A stretch of 64,000 bases of DNA from Rhizobium oryziradicis (GTDB lineage Bacteria > Pseudomonadota > Alphaproteobacteria > Rhizobiales > Rhizobiaceae): positions 1 to 64,000 of the forward strand of contig NZ_MKIM01000023.1 in assembly GCF_001939045.1 (NCBI RefSeq), read 5' to 3'. Both the position numbers and the translations under genes were made by a program. Positions within the stretch are counted from its first letter, which is position 1, and each line of letters starts with the position of its first letter. The notes under the pieces are model-generated. The model did not search any database and was not told the origin of the DNA. It saw only the letters and a program-made list of their open reading frames with translations. Below are positions 34,090-42,213 of the stretch, one piece after another.

Positions 34090-34859
34090 CAGAACCGATC
34101 ATCAAATTTGACAAGGTCATCAAGCGATTTGGTGACCTGACTGTGCTCAACGAGCTGGATTTCGAAGTCAATCCCGGCGAAAAAGTGTCTATCATCGGTC
34201 CATCCGGCTCGGGCAAATCCACCGTGCTGCGCATTCTGATGACGCTGGTGAATATTGACGGCGGCATGGTGAGCGTGGATGGTGAACCGCTGTGGCACGA
34301 GAAAGGCCAGGACGGCAGTTTGAAACCGGCCAGCGAGGCGCATTTGCGCGCCATGCGTATGAAGCTGGGCATGGTGTTTCAAAGCTTCAATCTGTTTCCC
34401 CACATGACGGTGTTGCGCAATATCACCGAAGCGCCCGTGCGGGTTTTGGGCCTTGGCAAAAAGGAGGCGTCCATGCGGGCGCGCGAGCTGCTGGATCTCG
34501 TTGGTCTGGCCGATCAGGCCGATAAATATCCGCATCAACTCTCCGGTGGTCAGCAACAACGCGTCGGTATCGCCCGCGCCTTGGCCATGCGGCCCAAGAT
34601 CTTGTTGTTTGATGAACCGACATCGGCGCTAGACCCCGAATTGGTGGGAGAGGTGTTGAACGTGATTGGCGGACTTGCCGAAGAGCATGACCTGACGATG
34701 CTGCTGGTGACACATGAGATGCGGTTTGCTCGAGAAATCTCGGACCGTGTCTGCTTTTTCGATCAAGGCCAGATCCGCGAGGAGGGCACGCCGGAAGAGC
34801 TGTTTACAGATCCCACTGAGGAACGCACCCGCGAATTCCTTAAGGCGGTGATTGATTAG
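34086..34859 (+). CDS. ehuA: ectoine ABC importer ATPase EhuA
   Basis: 257-residue polar amino acid-type ATPase: Walker [11 protein letters not shown]-loop [17 protein letters not shown], signature [15 protein letters not shown], Walker [15 protein letters not shown] and H-loop [12 protein letters not shown]. It powers EhuCD. It is the last intact gene of the ectoine block. Confidence 0.92.
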   Translation: MTEPIIKFDKVIKRFGDLTVLNELDFEVNPGEKVSIIGPSGSGKSTVLRILMTLVNIDGGMVSVDGEPLWHEKGQDGSLKPASEAHLRAMRMKLGMVFQSFNLFPHMTVLRNITEAPVRVLGLGKKEASMRARELLDLVGLADQADKYPHQLSGGQQQRVGIARALAMRPKILLFDEPTSALDPELVGEVLNVIGGLAEEHDLTMLLVTHEMRFAREISDRVCFFDQGQIREEGTPEELFTDPTEERTREFLKAVID

Positions 34860-34865
34860 AGCTTT

Positions 34866-34922
34866 GGCCGAAACGTGGGAACCGGTTTTGGGTCCGATGC
34901 GAAAACAACAATCGAGAGCGTC
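34866..34922. repeat. short interspersed repeat of rhizobial type
   Basis: ACGTGGGAACCGGTTTTGGG followed by TCCGATGCGAAAACAACAA resembles a degenerate short repeat common between rhizobial genes. It lies directly after ehuA and upstream of a truncated gene. Recognition is from memory of similar sequences; no second copy was found in this window. Confidence 0.4.
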
Positions 34923-35039
34923 TGCAGGCAACGTCGCGAGGTCGATAAGGCGCTCGCGGCGCTGCCAAGCCAAAAGTCATCAAAAACGTTCAGCCAGCAG
35001 CCTGAACAAGCACTGCTGCGAAATGGGCCACAGAATTGG

Positions 35040-35465
35040 CTTCACGTAATTTACTCAAAAGGCTCTTGCCTCGACTATGGCCTGATCCATGCCGATCTCG
35101 TACGGAAAAACGTTCTGGTGGATGGCAACCGGATCGAACTGATTGATTTTGATGATGGCGGCCTTGGCTATCGCATGTTCGATATCGCCACCGCCCTGTT
35201 CAAAAGCCGTGCGGAACCTGACTATCTTGTGATCAAAGCCGCATTGATTGAAGGGTATCGCCGCGTGAGGGTGTTGCCAGATAGCGCGTTGCTGACCCTG
35301 CCGCTGTTCATGGTGTTGCGCAGCGTCACTTATATAGGCTGGATTGGAGAACGGCACGACATGCCAGACGCAATGGAGCGATTGCAGCGCTATAAAGCGG
35401 ATACATTGGCCTTGGTCGACGATTCTGCCATGATTGAGGATCTGTGGAGTTCACTGCGACCCTGA
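35040..35465 (+). pseudogene. 5'-truncated APH/choline-kinase-type phosphotransferase
   Basis: From about 35069 the frame encodes DYGLIHADLVRKNVLVDGNR and IELIDFDDGGLGYRMFDIAT, the catalytic HxD...N and DF(D/G) region of the APH phosphotransferase fold, then an ordinary C-terminal helical region to 35465. The N-terminal ATP-binding lobe is absent. The same frame continues upstream to 34875 but with no family similarity and no ribosome binding site, through the repeat noted above. Probably a broken gene; a short expressed protein cannot be excluded. Confidence 0.65.
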
Positions 35466-35532
35466 CAGATCCTCAGACATGCTACCGTTTTAATGACATC
35501 GGCCTAACTGAAACGGCATGCTCTGCCTTTCA

Positions 35533-36429
35533 TCAACCCCACTTCATTTCGCCTTTTGCTACCTTGGCACCCAGCTCAAGCGTTGATGTGTCTGCCAGGT
35601 TCGGATACCGCTTGGTCATGGTTGCGATCAGCTCGGCGCTGTCCTTGGTGCGCCCCATTTCTTCTTCGAAAGCAACCAGATAGTCGCGGGTAAATTTGAC
35701 AGCTTCGAGACCTTGCAGCGCACCTTCAACCTGATGTCCGGGCACGACGATTTTGGGTGCGCGGGCAATGATGCCGTCAAGCGCCTTGATCCAGGCCGCA
35801 CGCAATGCAACGGTTGCCGTATCAGCGACCCAGACGTGGTTGCCGGAATCGACCAGAACGCCGCCGAACACGGCCTCAAGCGATGGCACATAAAGATAGC
35901 GACGATCATGCATGTCTGGCACTTCGATGATGTCGATTGCATTGCCCTCTAAATCGAGCGAGGTGGCGTCGGAGGCTTGCGGGATCACCACATCGGCCAG
36001 CGTTTGTGGGCCATTCTCCTTGAGTTGCGGTCCCCAAACCTTCAATTTTTCTTCGACATTGGTCTTGATGGCCTCAACGGTGACTGGTTTGGCAATGACT
36101 TTCGCCTCGGGAAAGGCCTCAACAATCGGACGCAGGCTGAAATAATAATCCGGATCATTGCAGCTGATGTAGATTGTGGTCAGACGCTTGCCGGTTGCCT
36201 TGATAGCATCCGCAACTGTTTTGCCATCGGCAAAGGTAAAGCCACCATCAATCAGGACTGCATCTTTCTTGCCCGTGAGCAGCACAGGTGTGCGGCGAAA
36301 GCCTGCTTCATTGGCCTGAAAAAATGTCCATGCCAGCGGGCTTCCAGCCGCACGGGCGATGGTCAGGGGCAGGGCGGCTGCAAGGCCGGCTGCGGCGGTA
36401 AGCTTGAAGGTTTCGCGGCGTGTAATCAT
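35533..36429 (-). CDS. Tat-exported metallo-beta-lactamase-fold protein with degenerate metal site
   Basis: 298 residues. TRRETFKLTAAAGLAAALP is a twin-arginine signal. The rest looks like an MBL-fold protein: VLIDGGFTFADGKTVADAI, IYISCNDPDYYFSLRPIVEA, EVPDMHDRRYLYV and VVPGHQVEGA. The usual HxHxDH is replaced by S-C90-N-D-P-D-Y-Y; only His173 and His232 of the usual ligands appear to remain. It may bind one metal, use Asp/Cys, or have lost hydrolysis. It is divergent from a LysR gene, so likely LysR-controlled. Substrate unknown. Confidence 0.75.
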   Translation of the reverse strand: MITRRETFKLTAAAGLAAALPLTIARAAGSPLAWTFFQANEAGFRRTPVLLTGKKDAVLIDGGFTFADGKTVADAIKATGKRLTTIYISCNDPDYYFSLRPIVEAFPEAKVIAKPVTVEAIKTNVEEKLKVWGPQLKENGPQTLADVVIPQASDATSLDLEGNAIDIIEVPDMHDRRYLYVPSLEAVFGGVLVDSGNHVWVADTATVALRAAWIKALDGIIARAPKIVVPGHQVEGALQGLEAVKFTRDYLVAFEEEMGRTKDSAELIATMTKRYPNLADTSTLELGAKVAKGEMKWG

Positions 36430-36494
36430 GGGAAGTCCCTCGATGGTGAATTGGCGTGCATCACTATCTCAGGTCTTGAATCGTCAATAAATAT

Positions 36495-36525
36495 CATTCA
36501 ATCATACAGACTGTATGATTGAATG
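36495..36525. promoter_or_regulatory. 31-bp perfect palindrome between the MBL-fold gene and lysR
   Basis: CATTCAATCATACAG, one base, then CTGTATGATTGAATG: two perfect 15-base arms. It covers the region just before the lysR start and lies 66 bases from the divergent gene. LysR sites are usually a shorter T-N11-A dyad, so this may be an operator for autoregulation at lysR. Confidence 0.6.
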
Positions 36526-36530
36526 AGACA

Positions 36531-37472
36531 ATGATGAGCGACCTGCTGAATCTTAATCGGCTGATCTTCTTTACGGCTGTTGTCGAAGCGGGGTCTTTTA
36601 CTGCGGCAGCCGATCGCATGGGCGTAGCCAAGGCCGTTGTCAGCCACCAGATCGCAAGGCTGGAAGAAGAACTGGGCGTGACGCTGCTGATGCGCACGAC
36701 CCGCAGATTGCACACGACAGAGGATGGCAAGCTGTTCTATCAGCGCTGCGTGCTGATTTTGCGCGAGGCCGAAGCCGCCTATGGAGAAATGTCGCTGCGC
36801 AGTGCCGAGCCATCCGGAACGCTGACACTGACCGCGCCGCTCGATTATGGGGCCGCCGTTGTGGCCCCGACAATTGCGGAGTATCGAAAAGCCAATCCCC
36901 AAATGCATGTCGATGTCATCTTTGATGATAGCGTCAGTGACTTGATTGCCGAAAAAATCGATCTGTCCATCCGGGTCGGCTGGTTGCTGGATTCCAGCCA
37001 TCAGGCACGACGGCTTGGCACATTCGAACAAATTCTTGTTGCAACACCGGCAGTTGCCAGCAGTCTCACGGCGGATCTTACCCCGGCTGGTGCCGCACAT
37101 CTCCCCTGGATTGCCAACAGAGCGTTGAAAAACGCATCTCGCTGGACCTTCTCCCGTGGCAAGGCGGAGACGGTCACCATCGAAGCCCAACCTATCGTGA
37201 CCACAGACAAAACACCAGCTGCCTACGCCTGCGTGGCGGCAGGTGTCGGCATTGCCGTGTTTCCCGATTACATGGTGGAGGCTGATGTGCGGGCAGGGAA
37301 ACTGGTGCACTTGCTGCCGGAATGGACGCTGCCACAGGGCGGCATTTACGCGGTGCTTCCACCGGCCAGATTTCGACCCGCCAAGGTGCGATCCTTCATT
37401 GATATGCTGATGGTGGTCGAACGCAAGCGCATGCGCAAAACGGCGATGCTTCCACCTGCCACCCCCGGTTGA
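36531..37472 (+). CDS. LysR-family transcriptional regulator
   Basis: 313 residues. N-terminal winged helix: LNRLIFFTAVVEAGSFTAAA, VAKAVVSHQIARLEEELGVT and LLMRTTRRLHTTEDG. The substrate-binding domain of the CrgA subtype follows (LRSAEPSGTLTLTAPLDYGA, AYACVAAGVGIAVFPDYMV). ATG at 36531 or 36534; an upstream TTG at 36519 lies inside the palindrome. It is divergent from the Tat-exported MBL-fold gene, its likely target. Confidence 0.87.
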   Translation: MMSDLLNLNRLIFFTAVVEAGSFTAAADRMGVAKAVVSHQIARLEEELGVTLLMRTTRRLHTTEDGKLFYQRCVLILREAEAAYGEMSLRSAEPSGTLTLTAPLDYGAAVVAPTIAEYRKANPQMHVDVIFDDSVSDLIAEKIDLSIRVGWLLDSSHQARRLGTFEQILVATPAVASSLTADLTPAGAAHLPWIANRALKNASRWTFSRGKAETVTIEAQPIVTTDKTPAAYACVAAGVGIAVFPDYMVEADVRAGKLVHLLPEWTLPQGGIYAVLPPARFRPAKVRSFIDMLMVVERKRMRKTAMLPPATPG

Positions 37473-37475
37473 CGA

Positions 37476-37991
37476 TCATTCGTCTTGCAGAGATCCACCG
37501 GCCTCGTTGCGATAGGAGGCGAGTTCATCCAGCAGTTCCAGCAAAATATCCATCCGCTCGCGGCTGAAGCGATTTTCGAGATCCTGATAAATCTTGCGGC
37601 TGTCTGGCAGCACCTCGCGGATGATCTTTTCGCCCGCCGGGGCAATTTTGAGAAGCACGCGCCGCCCGTCGGCGCTGTCCTTGTGCTTGGAAATAAAGCC
37701 GCGTTCTTCCAGCGAGCGGATCATCCGTGTCAGGCTGGGGGCCAGAATAAAAGCGCGTTCGGCCACCTCTGACGCATCCAGCATGCCCGCCTCATGCAGC
37801 ACGCGAATAACCCGCCACTGCTGTTCGGTCACATCATGCTGCGCCAGCATGGGTCGAAAGTGGCTCATCACCGCCTCACGGGCGCGCAACAGCGTGATGG
37901 GCAGCGAACGGCGCGTGGCGCGTGGCGCTGTCTCACCTTCCAGCGTGTCTGCGTTTTCATGCGGTTTCAGGGGCGCGTCAGCCATTTTCAT
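37476..37991 (-). CDS. hpaR: homoprotocatechuate degradation regulator HpaR
   Basis: 171-residue MarR protein: RSLPITLLRAREAVMSHFRP, VTEQQWRVIRVLHEAGMLDA, SLTRMIRSLEERGFISKH and wing KDSADGRRVLLKI, which is the HpaR form. It represses hpa genes until 4-hydroxyphenylacetate or a related ligand binds. Convergent with lysR, three bases apart. A broken copy lies at 18413-18508, so this gene regulates both halves of the split cluster. Confidence 0.9.
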   Translation of the reverse strand: MKMADAPLKPHENADTLEGETAPRATRRSLPITLLRAREAVMSHFRPMLAQHDVTEQQWRVIRVLHEAGMLDASEVAERAFILAPSLTRMIRSLEERGFISKHKDSADGRRVLLKIAPAGEKIIREVLPDSRKIYQDLENRFSRERMDILLELLDELASYRNEAGGSLQDE

Positions 37992-38056
37992 CGAACTCTT
38001 ATGATCTTAACACGTTCATTGTGCCATTCCGGCCAGGATCGCAAGACTTGGCAGTC

Positions 38057-38911
38057 TCAGGCCGGTCGGTTTTTTTGCCCATTGCGCCATTCTCCGGGTG
38101 GCAGGCCGGTGCGTGTGTTGAAAAAGCGCGAGAAATATGCGGGATCGTGAAAGCCGATTTCATAGGCAATATCCTCAACCGAGCGCACGGTGAATAACAA
38201 CAGCCGTTTTGCTTCCAGAAGGCGCCGCTGATCAATGAAGATTTTCACCGAGACGCCATAGGCCTGACGGCAGGCTTTTCCAAGCAAATGCGGTGTGGTG
38301 CCAAGGGCCGAGATATAGTGTTCAACGGGCCAGTTTTTACGAAAATGGCTATCTACCAAGCGCCGAAATGCTTGTGCCAGATCATTGCCGCCCTGCGTTG
38401 ATGCATGATCAAGGCTGGCAAGAGTGGCCATATCATTGGTGGCAACGGCGATGAGGGCGGCAAGGGATGTTGCAGCACCTTGTCGATAATCCTCATGCAC
38501 GCGGGTCATGATCGTCAGCAGATTTTGCCAGTTTCGATGATCACGCTGGCCCCGCACCATCACCGGTTGATCAAAATTCAACATCGAAAGAGCGGCGATG
38601 GGGGGCAGCGCACTATCTGCAATCGAGGCCACGATGGCATCAGAGCAATCTGCATCGACAGTAAAACCATGCACCACTCCGCTGGGCATAAAGGAGGCGG
38701 CGGGCGCAATAAAATCCAATTTCTGATCTTCGATGAAATAACTGCCCTGGCCGCAGGTCCACAGTGTTATTTGCGCCATTTTGTCGTGTTTATGGGCATC
38801 GACACGGCCATAATGCATATGTCTGCGCTCCATGACGGTCTCGACATGCATAAAGCCGATGTCCAATTGCTTGTCGGGTTCGCCGTAAATGAAAAAGCTC
38901 GGAACAGTCAT
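38057..38911 (-). CDS. hpaA: AraC-family activator HpaA
   Basis: 284 residues. The N-terminal cupin-like sensor (IGFMHVETVMERRHMHYGRV, HKHDKMAQITLWTCGQGSYF) resembles enterobacterial HpaA; the C-terminal AraC domain has ISALGTTPHLLGKACRQAYG and VEDIAYEIGFHDPAYFSRFF. In known systems HpaA activates hpaBC with 4-hydroxyphenylacetate. The ATG at 38911 is preferred over an upstream TTG at 38938. Its promoter is shared, divergently, with the block upstream of hpaI. Confidence 0.87.
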   Translation of the reverse strand: MTVPSFFIYGEPDKQLDIGFMHVETVMERRHMHYGRVDAHKHDKMAQITLWTCGQGSYFIEDQKLDFIAPAASFMPSGVVHGFTVDADCSDAIVASIADSALPPIAALSMLNFDQPVMVRGQRDHRNWQNLLTIMTRVHEDYRQGAATSLAALIAVATNDMATLASLDHASTQGGNDLAQAFRRLVDSHFRKNWPVEHYISALGTTPHLLGKACRQAYGVSVKIFIDQRRLLEAKRLLLFTVRSVEDIAYEIGFHDPAYFSRFFNTRTGLPPGEWRNGQKNRPA

Positions 38912-39035
38912 GGAAGGATATCCGCCGAAAAAGTACAATTTATTTTGTCATTCTGTCCATGGTTGACTGGAATGACAAGGGCTACGGTTTGATCAGCGTC
39001 AAGGGAGGAGCTGAGATGAAAGTGGAGGGCTGGCG
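38912..39035 (+). promoter_or_regulatory. second copy of the hpaB promoter with an hpaB start-codon stub
   Basis: The segment repeats 18509-18617: GTACAATTTATTTTGTCATT, GTCCATGGTTGAC, GGGCTACGGTTTGATCA, AAGGGAGGAGCTGAG and ATGAAAG. The copied hpaB frame is lost after a few codons (MKVEGWR) and joins decayed hpaH sequence. The promoter probably still works and now drives hpaI. Confidence 0.75.
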
Positions 39036-39282
39036 ATGCGTCGAGACCAAATTGACATGTGTCGGATGGGTGCTATCGTCTCGGGCAATGCCGAGGTGGA
39101 GGAAATCGGGCTGGGTGCTTCTGTTTTGATCCAGCCTGTACGCGCGATCGCCTGGGGTGCCAATTGCTTGGCGCAGTATGGTGCCTGCGGGTTCCTTTAT
39201 CGGCCCGAGTGAAGCCCGTCATGGGGATGCCATTGTTGCTGATTTCGGTCCTTATGGTTCGGTCAGTCTGTATTTTGAATAA
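39036..39282 (+). pseudogene. 3' remnant of hpaH (copy 2)
   Basis: It encodes RRDQIDMCRMGAIVSGNAEV and EEIGLGASVLIQPVRAIAWG, then after a frame-breaking deletion GSFIGPSEARHGDAIVADFG and [10 protein letters not shown]. These match residues from about 177 to the end of intact HpaH, with many substitutions and about ten codons missing near 39185. The stop at 39280 precedes hpaI by 11 bases, as in an original hpaH-hpaI order. Confidence 0.88.
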
Positions 39283-39293
39283 CGAGAGAAGAT

Positions 39294-40103
39294 ATGATGC
39301 CAGCTCCCAAAAACAGCTTCAAACAGGCGCTCATAGACAAGCGTCTCCAGATCGGTTTCTGGCAGGCGCTTGCCAGTCCCTATGCTGTGGAAATTTGTGC
39401 AGACGCGGGCTACGATTGGCTGTTGCTGGATGGAGAGCACGCGCCCAATGACGTGCCGATGTTGATGGCGCAGTTGCAGGCGATGAAGGGCTCACGCAGC
39501 CATGCCATCATTCGCCCACCGATTGGTGAGACCTATATCATCAAGCAAATGCTCGATATTGGCGCACAGACCCTGCTTATTCCCATGGTGGATAGCAAAG
39601 AACTGGCGCAAGCGATGGTCAAAGCGGTGCGCTATCCGCCGCATGGCGTGCGTGGGGTGGGGGCTGCTCTTGCCCGAGCCTCAAATTTCAATCGCATTCC
39701 AGATTATCTTCAAACTGCCAATGACGAAATTTGCCTGCTGCTTCAAATCGAAAGCAAAGCGGGGCTTGCAGCTCTTGATGACATCGCCTCCGTTGATGGT
39801 GTCGATGGCATTTTCATCGGCCCCGCCGATCTCGCAGCCGATATGGGCTATCTTGGCAATCCTTCCGCACCTGAGGTGCAGGCTGCAATTGAAAAGGCAT
39901 TTGTGCAAATCCAGTCCCATGGCAAGGCCGCCGGCATTTTGAGCGGCGATCTGGCTTTGGCCAAACGCTATGCCAATCTCGGTGCGACCTTTGTTGCCAT
40001 TGGCAATGATGTTACCCTGTTTGCCACGGCAACCAGCAGGCTGCTTGCCGATTTCAAAACGGTGGAGCCCGCAAAGGGCGGTGCGGGGGCCAATGTCTAT
40101 TGA
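39294..40103 (+). CDS. hpaI: 4-hydroxy-2-oxoheptane-1,7-dioate aldolase
   Basis: 269-residue class II HpcH/HpaI aldolase: QIGFWQALASPYAVEICADA, YDWLLLDGEHAPND, RPPIGETYIIKQMLDIGAQT, GVRGVGAALARAS and DGIFIGPADLAADMGYLGNP. It splits the last intermediate into pyruvate and succinic semialdehyde. ATG ATG at 39294/39297. It is the only intact hpaI here and complements the copy-1 cluster 14 kb away. The C-terminal tail after ADF is longer than the remnant copy. Confidence 0.93.
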   Translation: MMPAPKNSFKQALIDKRLQIGFWQALASPYAVEICADAGYDWLLLDGEHAPNDVPMLMAQLQAMKGSRSHAIIRPPIGETYIIKQMLDIGAQTLLIPMVDSKELAQAMVKAVRYPPHGVRGVGAALARASNFNRIPDYLQTANDEICLLLQIESKAGLAALDDIASVDGVDGIFIGPADLAADMGYLGNPSAPEVQAAIEKAFVQIQSHGKAAGILSGDLALAKRYANLGATFVAIGNDVTLFATATSRLLADFKTVEPAKGGAGANVY

Positions 40104-40115
40104 TGGTTCGTTGTC

Positions 40116-40682
40116 CTACATCATGCGCGGCAACACATCGGTTTTTCCGCCCTTGTCTTGAAACCGGTGCTTGAGCGCGCCTGCGACGTGAAGAACAACG
40201 CATGCCAGCAGAAGATAGGCGCTGTATTTGTGCAGGGCCTGGAAGACCACGAATGCGGCATCATTTTTTGGCAGAAAATCAGGAAGTCGCGCAATGAAAA
40301 AGAATGGGATGCCATCGCTTTGGGTGAATGTGCTCGACAGAAGGTAGCCCATCATCGGAACCAGCAGTGTCAACGCAATGATGAGCCGATGCATGGTGTG
40401 GGAGAGCAATTTTTCCCATGCGGCCAACGCCTGTGGAGCGGTGGGGAGAACGGACTTGTACTGCCAGCGCAGGCCAAGGTGAAGCACGGCGATCAGCCAC
40501 ACCAGAATGCCGAATTTTTTGTGATTGATATATAAAAAAGATGATAAATCGCCTTCGGGAAGGCCGGACATATACCAGCCGCAGGCCAGCAATCCCAGCA
40601 CCAGACAGGCCCGCACCCAATGAACGACCCGAATAGGCAGAGGATATTTTGCCGCCCTATCTCGTGTTTCTTTATCCATCAT
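40116..40682 (-). CDS. cytochrome b561 family protein
   Basis: 188-residue, four-helix membrane protein. Haem-ligand histidines are plausible at His21 (RVVHW), His54 (INHKKFG), His151 (ALHKYSAYLL) and His165 (VVLHVAG). Bacterial b561 proteins shuttle electrons between quinol and periplasmic acceptors, and some act as superoxide:quinone oxidoreductases. Convergent with hpaI. It may belong with the two-component system upstream on the same strand, but a 127-base gap separates them. Confidence 0.88.
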   Translation of the reverse strand: MMDKETRDRAAKYPLPIRVVHWVRACLVLGLLACGWYMSGLPEGDLSSFLYINHKKFGILVWLIAVLHLGLRWQYKSVLPTAPQALAAWEKLLSHTMHRLIIALTLLVPMMGYLLSSTFTQSDGIPFFFIARLPDFLPKNDAAFVVFQALHKYSAYLLLACVVLHVAGALKHRFQDKGGKTDVLPRMM

Positions 40683-40809
40683 GGTGACCTGTTTGAGTGG
40701 CGCGAAGCACGATCAAAATAGCTTCTCCTGTGAACCTTCAATCCTTCCCATATCAGTCAATCTTCGTCGTTGTGTGGATGTTACGTGGAGGTTTTGTGGA
40801 TCTCGGTGA

Positions 40810-42213
40810 TCAACGCGCTGCGCTTTTTTGCCCGTTGTCCTGCTTGGTTTCATGCCTTTGGGCGGCGGGCAGCACCAGACTTGCCCTAAGGCCCGTGGGC
40901 GCGCGTTGCGCGAGTTCAAACGATCCGCCGTAAAGAGCGGCCATTTCCATGACGATATTCAAACCAAAGCCATCGCCCGGAATGCGCTCATCCTCGCGCA
41001 CGCCCGGCAGTAGAACGGCCTGAAGGCGCTCGAGCGGAATGCCGGGGCCGTCGTCGTCAATGGTGATCCGCATCGTTGGCCCCTCATGCACCGCCGTGAT
41101 GCACACCTGCGTTGCCGCCCATTTGAACGCATTGTCGATCAGGTTGCCAAGCATTTCCTCGACATCTTTTTCATCGCAGGCAAGATAGGCGCCTTTGGCA
41201 ATGTCGGTTTGCAGGCTGATCTGTCTCTCCGCATGGATCAGGCTGACAGCGCCACTCACGTCTTGCATGCAACGGGCCAGATCGGTGCGGGCAGGCGTGC
41301 CAGCCGACACCATGACCTTGCGGGCCGCACTGAGATGATGTTTGATTCTGGTGTCGATGCGGATAACGAGGTTGCGCAAGGTGCTGTCTGGATCGTTGGT
41401 GCCATTGAGCGCCAGCAGCAGGCTGGCGACGGGGGTTTTCAATCCGTGCGCAAGGTTGGCAAACTGGATGCGGGTTGCGGCAAGCCTCTCTTCATTGCTT
41501 TCAATCAACGCATTTGTCTTGGAGACCAAGGGCGCAAGCTCACGGATCGGCATGTCCGCCAAACGCGATTTTTCGCCACGATTGATGGCGTCAATATCGC
41601 CAGCCATGGATGTGAGGGGACGCAGGCCGAAACGGATTTGCCACAAGGTACCAGCGATGAGCACAGCGCCCAGCAGCAAAATGCTGGGGATCAGCCATAG
41701 CAACGCGCGGATGGCGGGATCTGCCAAAGCGGCTTGTGGCGCTGACACGGTGATGGTCATGATGATGCCACCCACATCGCGGGTGGTTTGGCGCACATAA
41801 AGTTTTCGCCCGTGATCGTCTCCCTCGCCGGGAGAGGGGGTTGCGGTCATCATCTGCAGAAAGCTTTGGCGCAAAGGAGGAGCATTGATGCTTTCGCCCA
41901 ACAGCGAGCGCGAGGTCAATCGCTGTCCCGCACTATCGATCTGCCAATACCAGCCGGAACCTGGCCGATCAAACGGTGGTGTATCCATGCGCGTGGACAG
42001 GTGAAGCTTGCCGCCAGCGTCTTTGATCACGGCACCTGCCAGCGCGCTGATCTGGGTATCAAGGCGCTGATCAATCTGCTCGCGGATCACGGTTTTCAGC
42101 GCCAGCCACAGCACAACAGAGGCGACCACAAGCGCAAGCGTGACAAAAATGCCGGAAAAAATCAGCAGCCGTCCGGCAATCGACCTTGGTCCGGTGAAGA
42201 GAGCAGGTTTCAT
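40810..42213 (-). CDS. two-component sensor histidine kinase
   Basis: 467 residues. Membrane spans near 15-40 and 168-192 enclose a periplasmic sensor of about 130 residues; then HAMP-like FGLRPLTSMAGDIDAINRGE, H-box FANLAHGLKTPVASLL with His256, N-box LIDNAFKWA and G-boxes IDDDGPGIP and GDGFGLNIVMEM. The PhoQ/QseC-like layout signals through the overlapping OmpR-type regulator gene. Divergent exported Pro/His-rich proteins are likely targets. Signal unknown; metal or acid stress is possible. Confidence 0.88.
   Translation of the reverse strand: MKPALFTGPRSIAGRLLIFSGIFVTLALVVASVVLWLALKTVIREQIDQRLDTQISALAGAVIKDAGGKLHLSTRMDTPPFDRPGSGWYWQIDSAGQRLTSRSLLGESINAPPLRQSFLQMMTATPSPGEGDDHGRKLYVRQTTRDVGGIIMTITVSAPQAALADPAIRALLWLIPSILLLGAVLIAGTLWQIRFGLRPLTSMAGDIDAINRGEKSRLADMPIRELAPLVSKTNALIESNEERLAATRIQFANLAHGLKTPVASLLLALNGTNDPDSTLRNLVIRIDTRIKHHLSAARKVMVSAGTPARTDLARCMQDVSGAVSLIHAERQISLQTDIAKGAYLACDEKDVEEMLGNLIDNAFKWAATQVCITAVHEGPTMRITIDDDGPGIPLERLQAVLLPGVREDERIPGDGFGLNIVMEMAALYGGSFELAQRAPTGLRASLVLPAAQRHETKQDNGQKSAAR

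Noticed and set aside
34875..35068. Intact start of the phosphotransferase gene at GTG 34875
   Set aside because: The first 60 or so codons have no family similarity, run through an interspersed repeat and lack a ribosome binding site.
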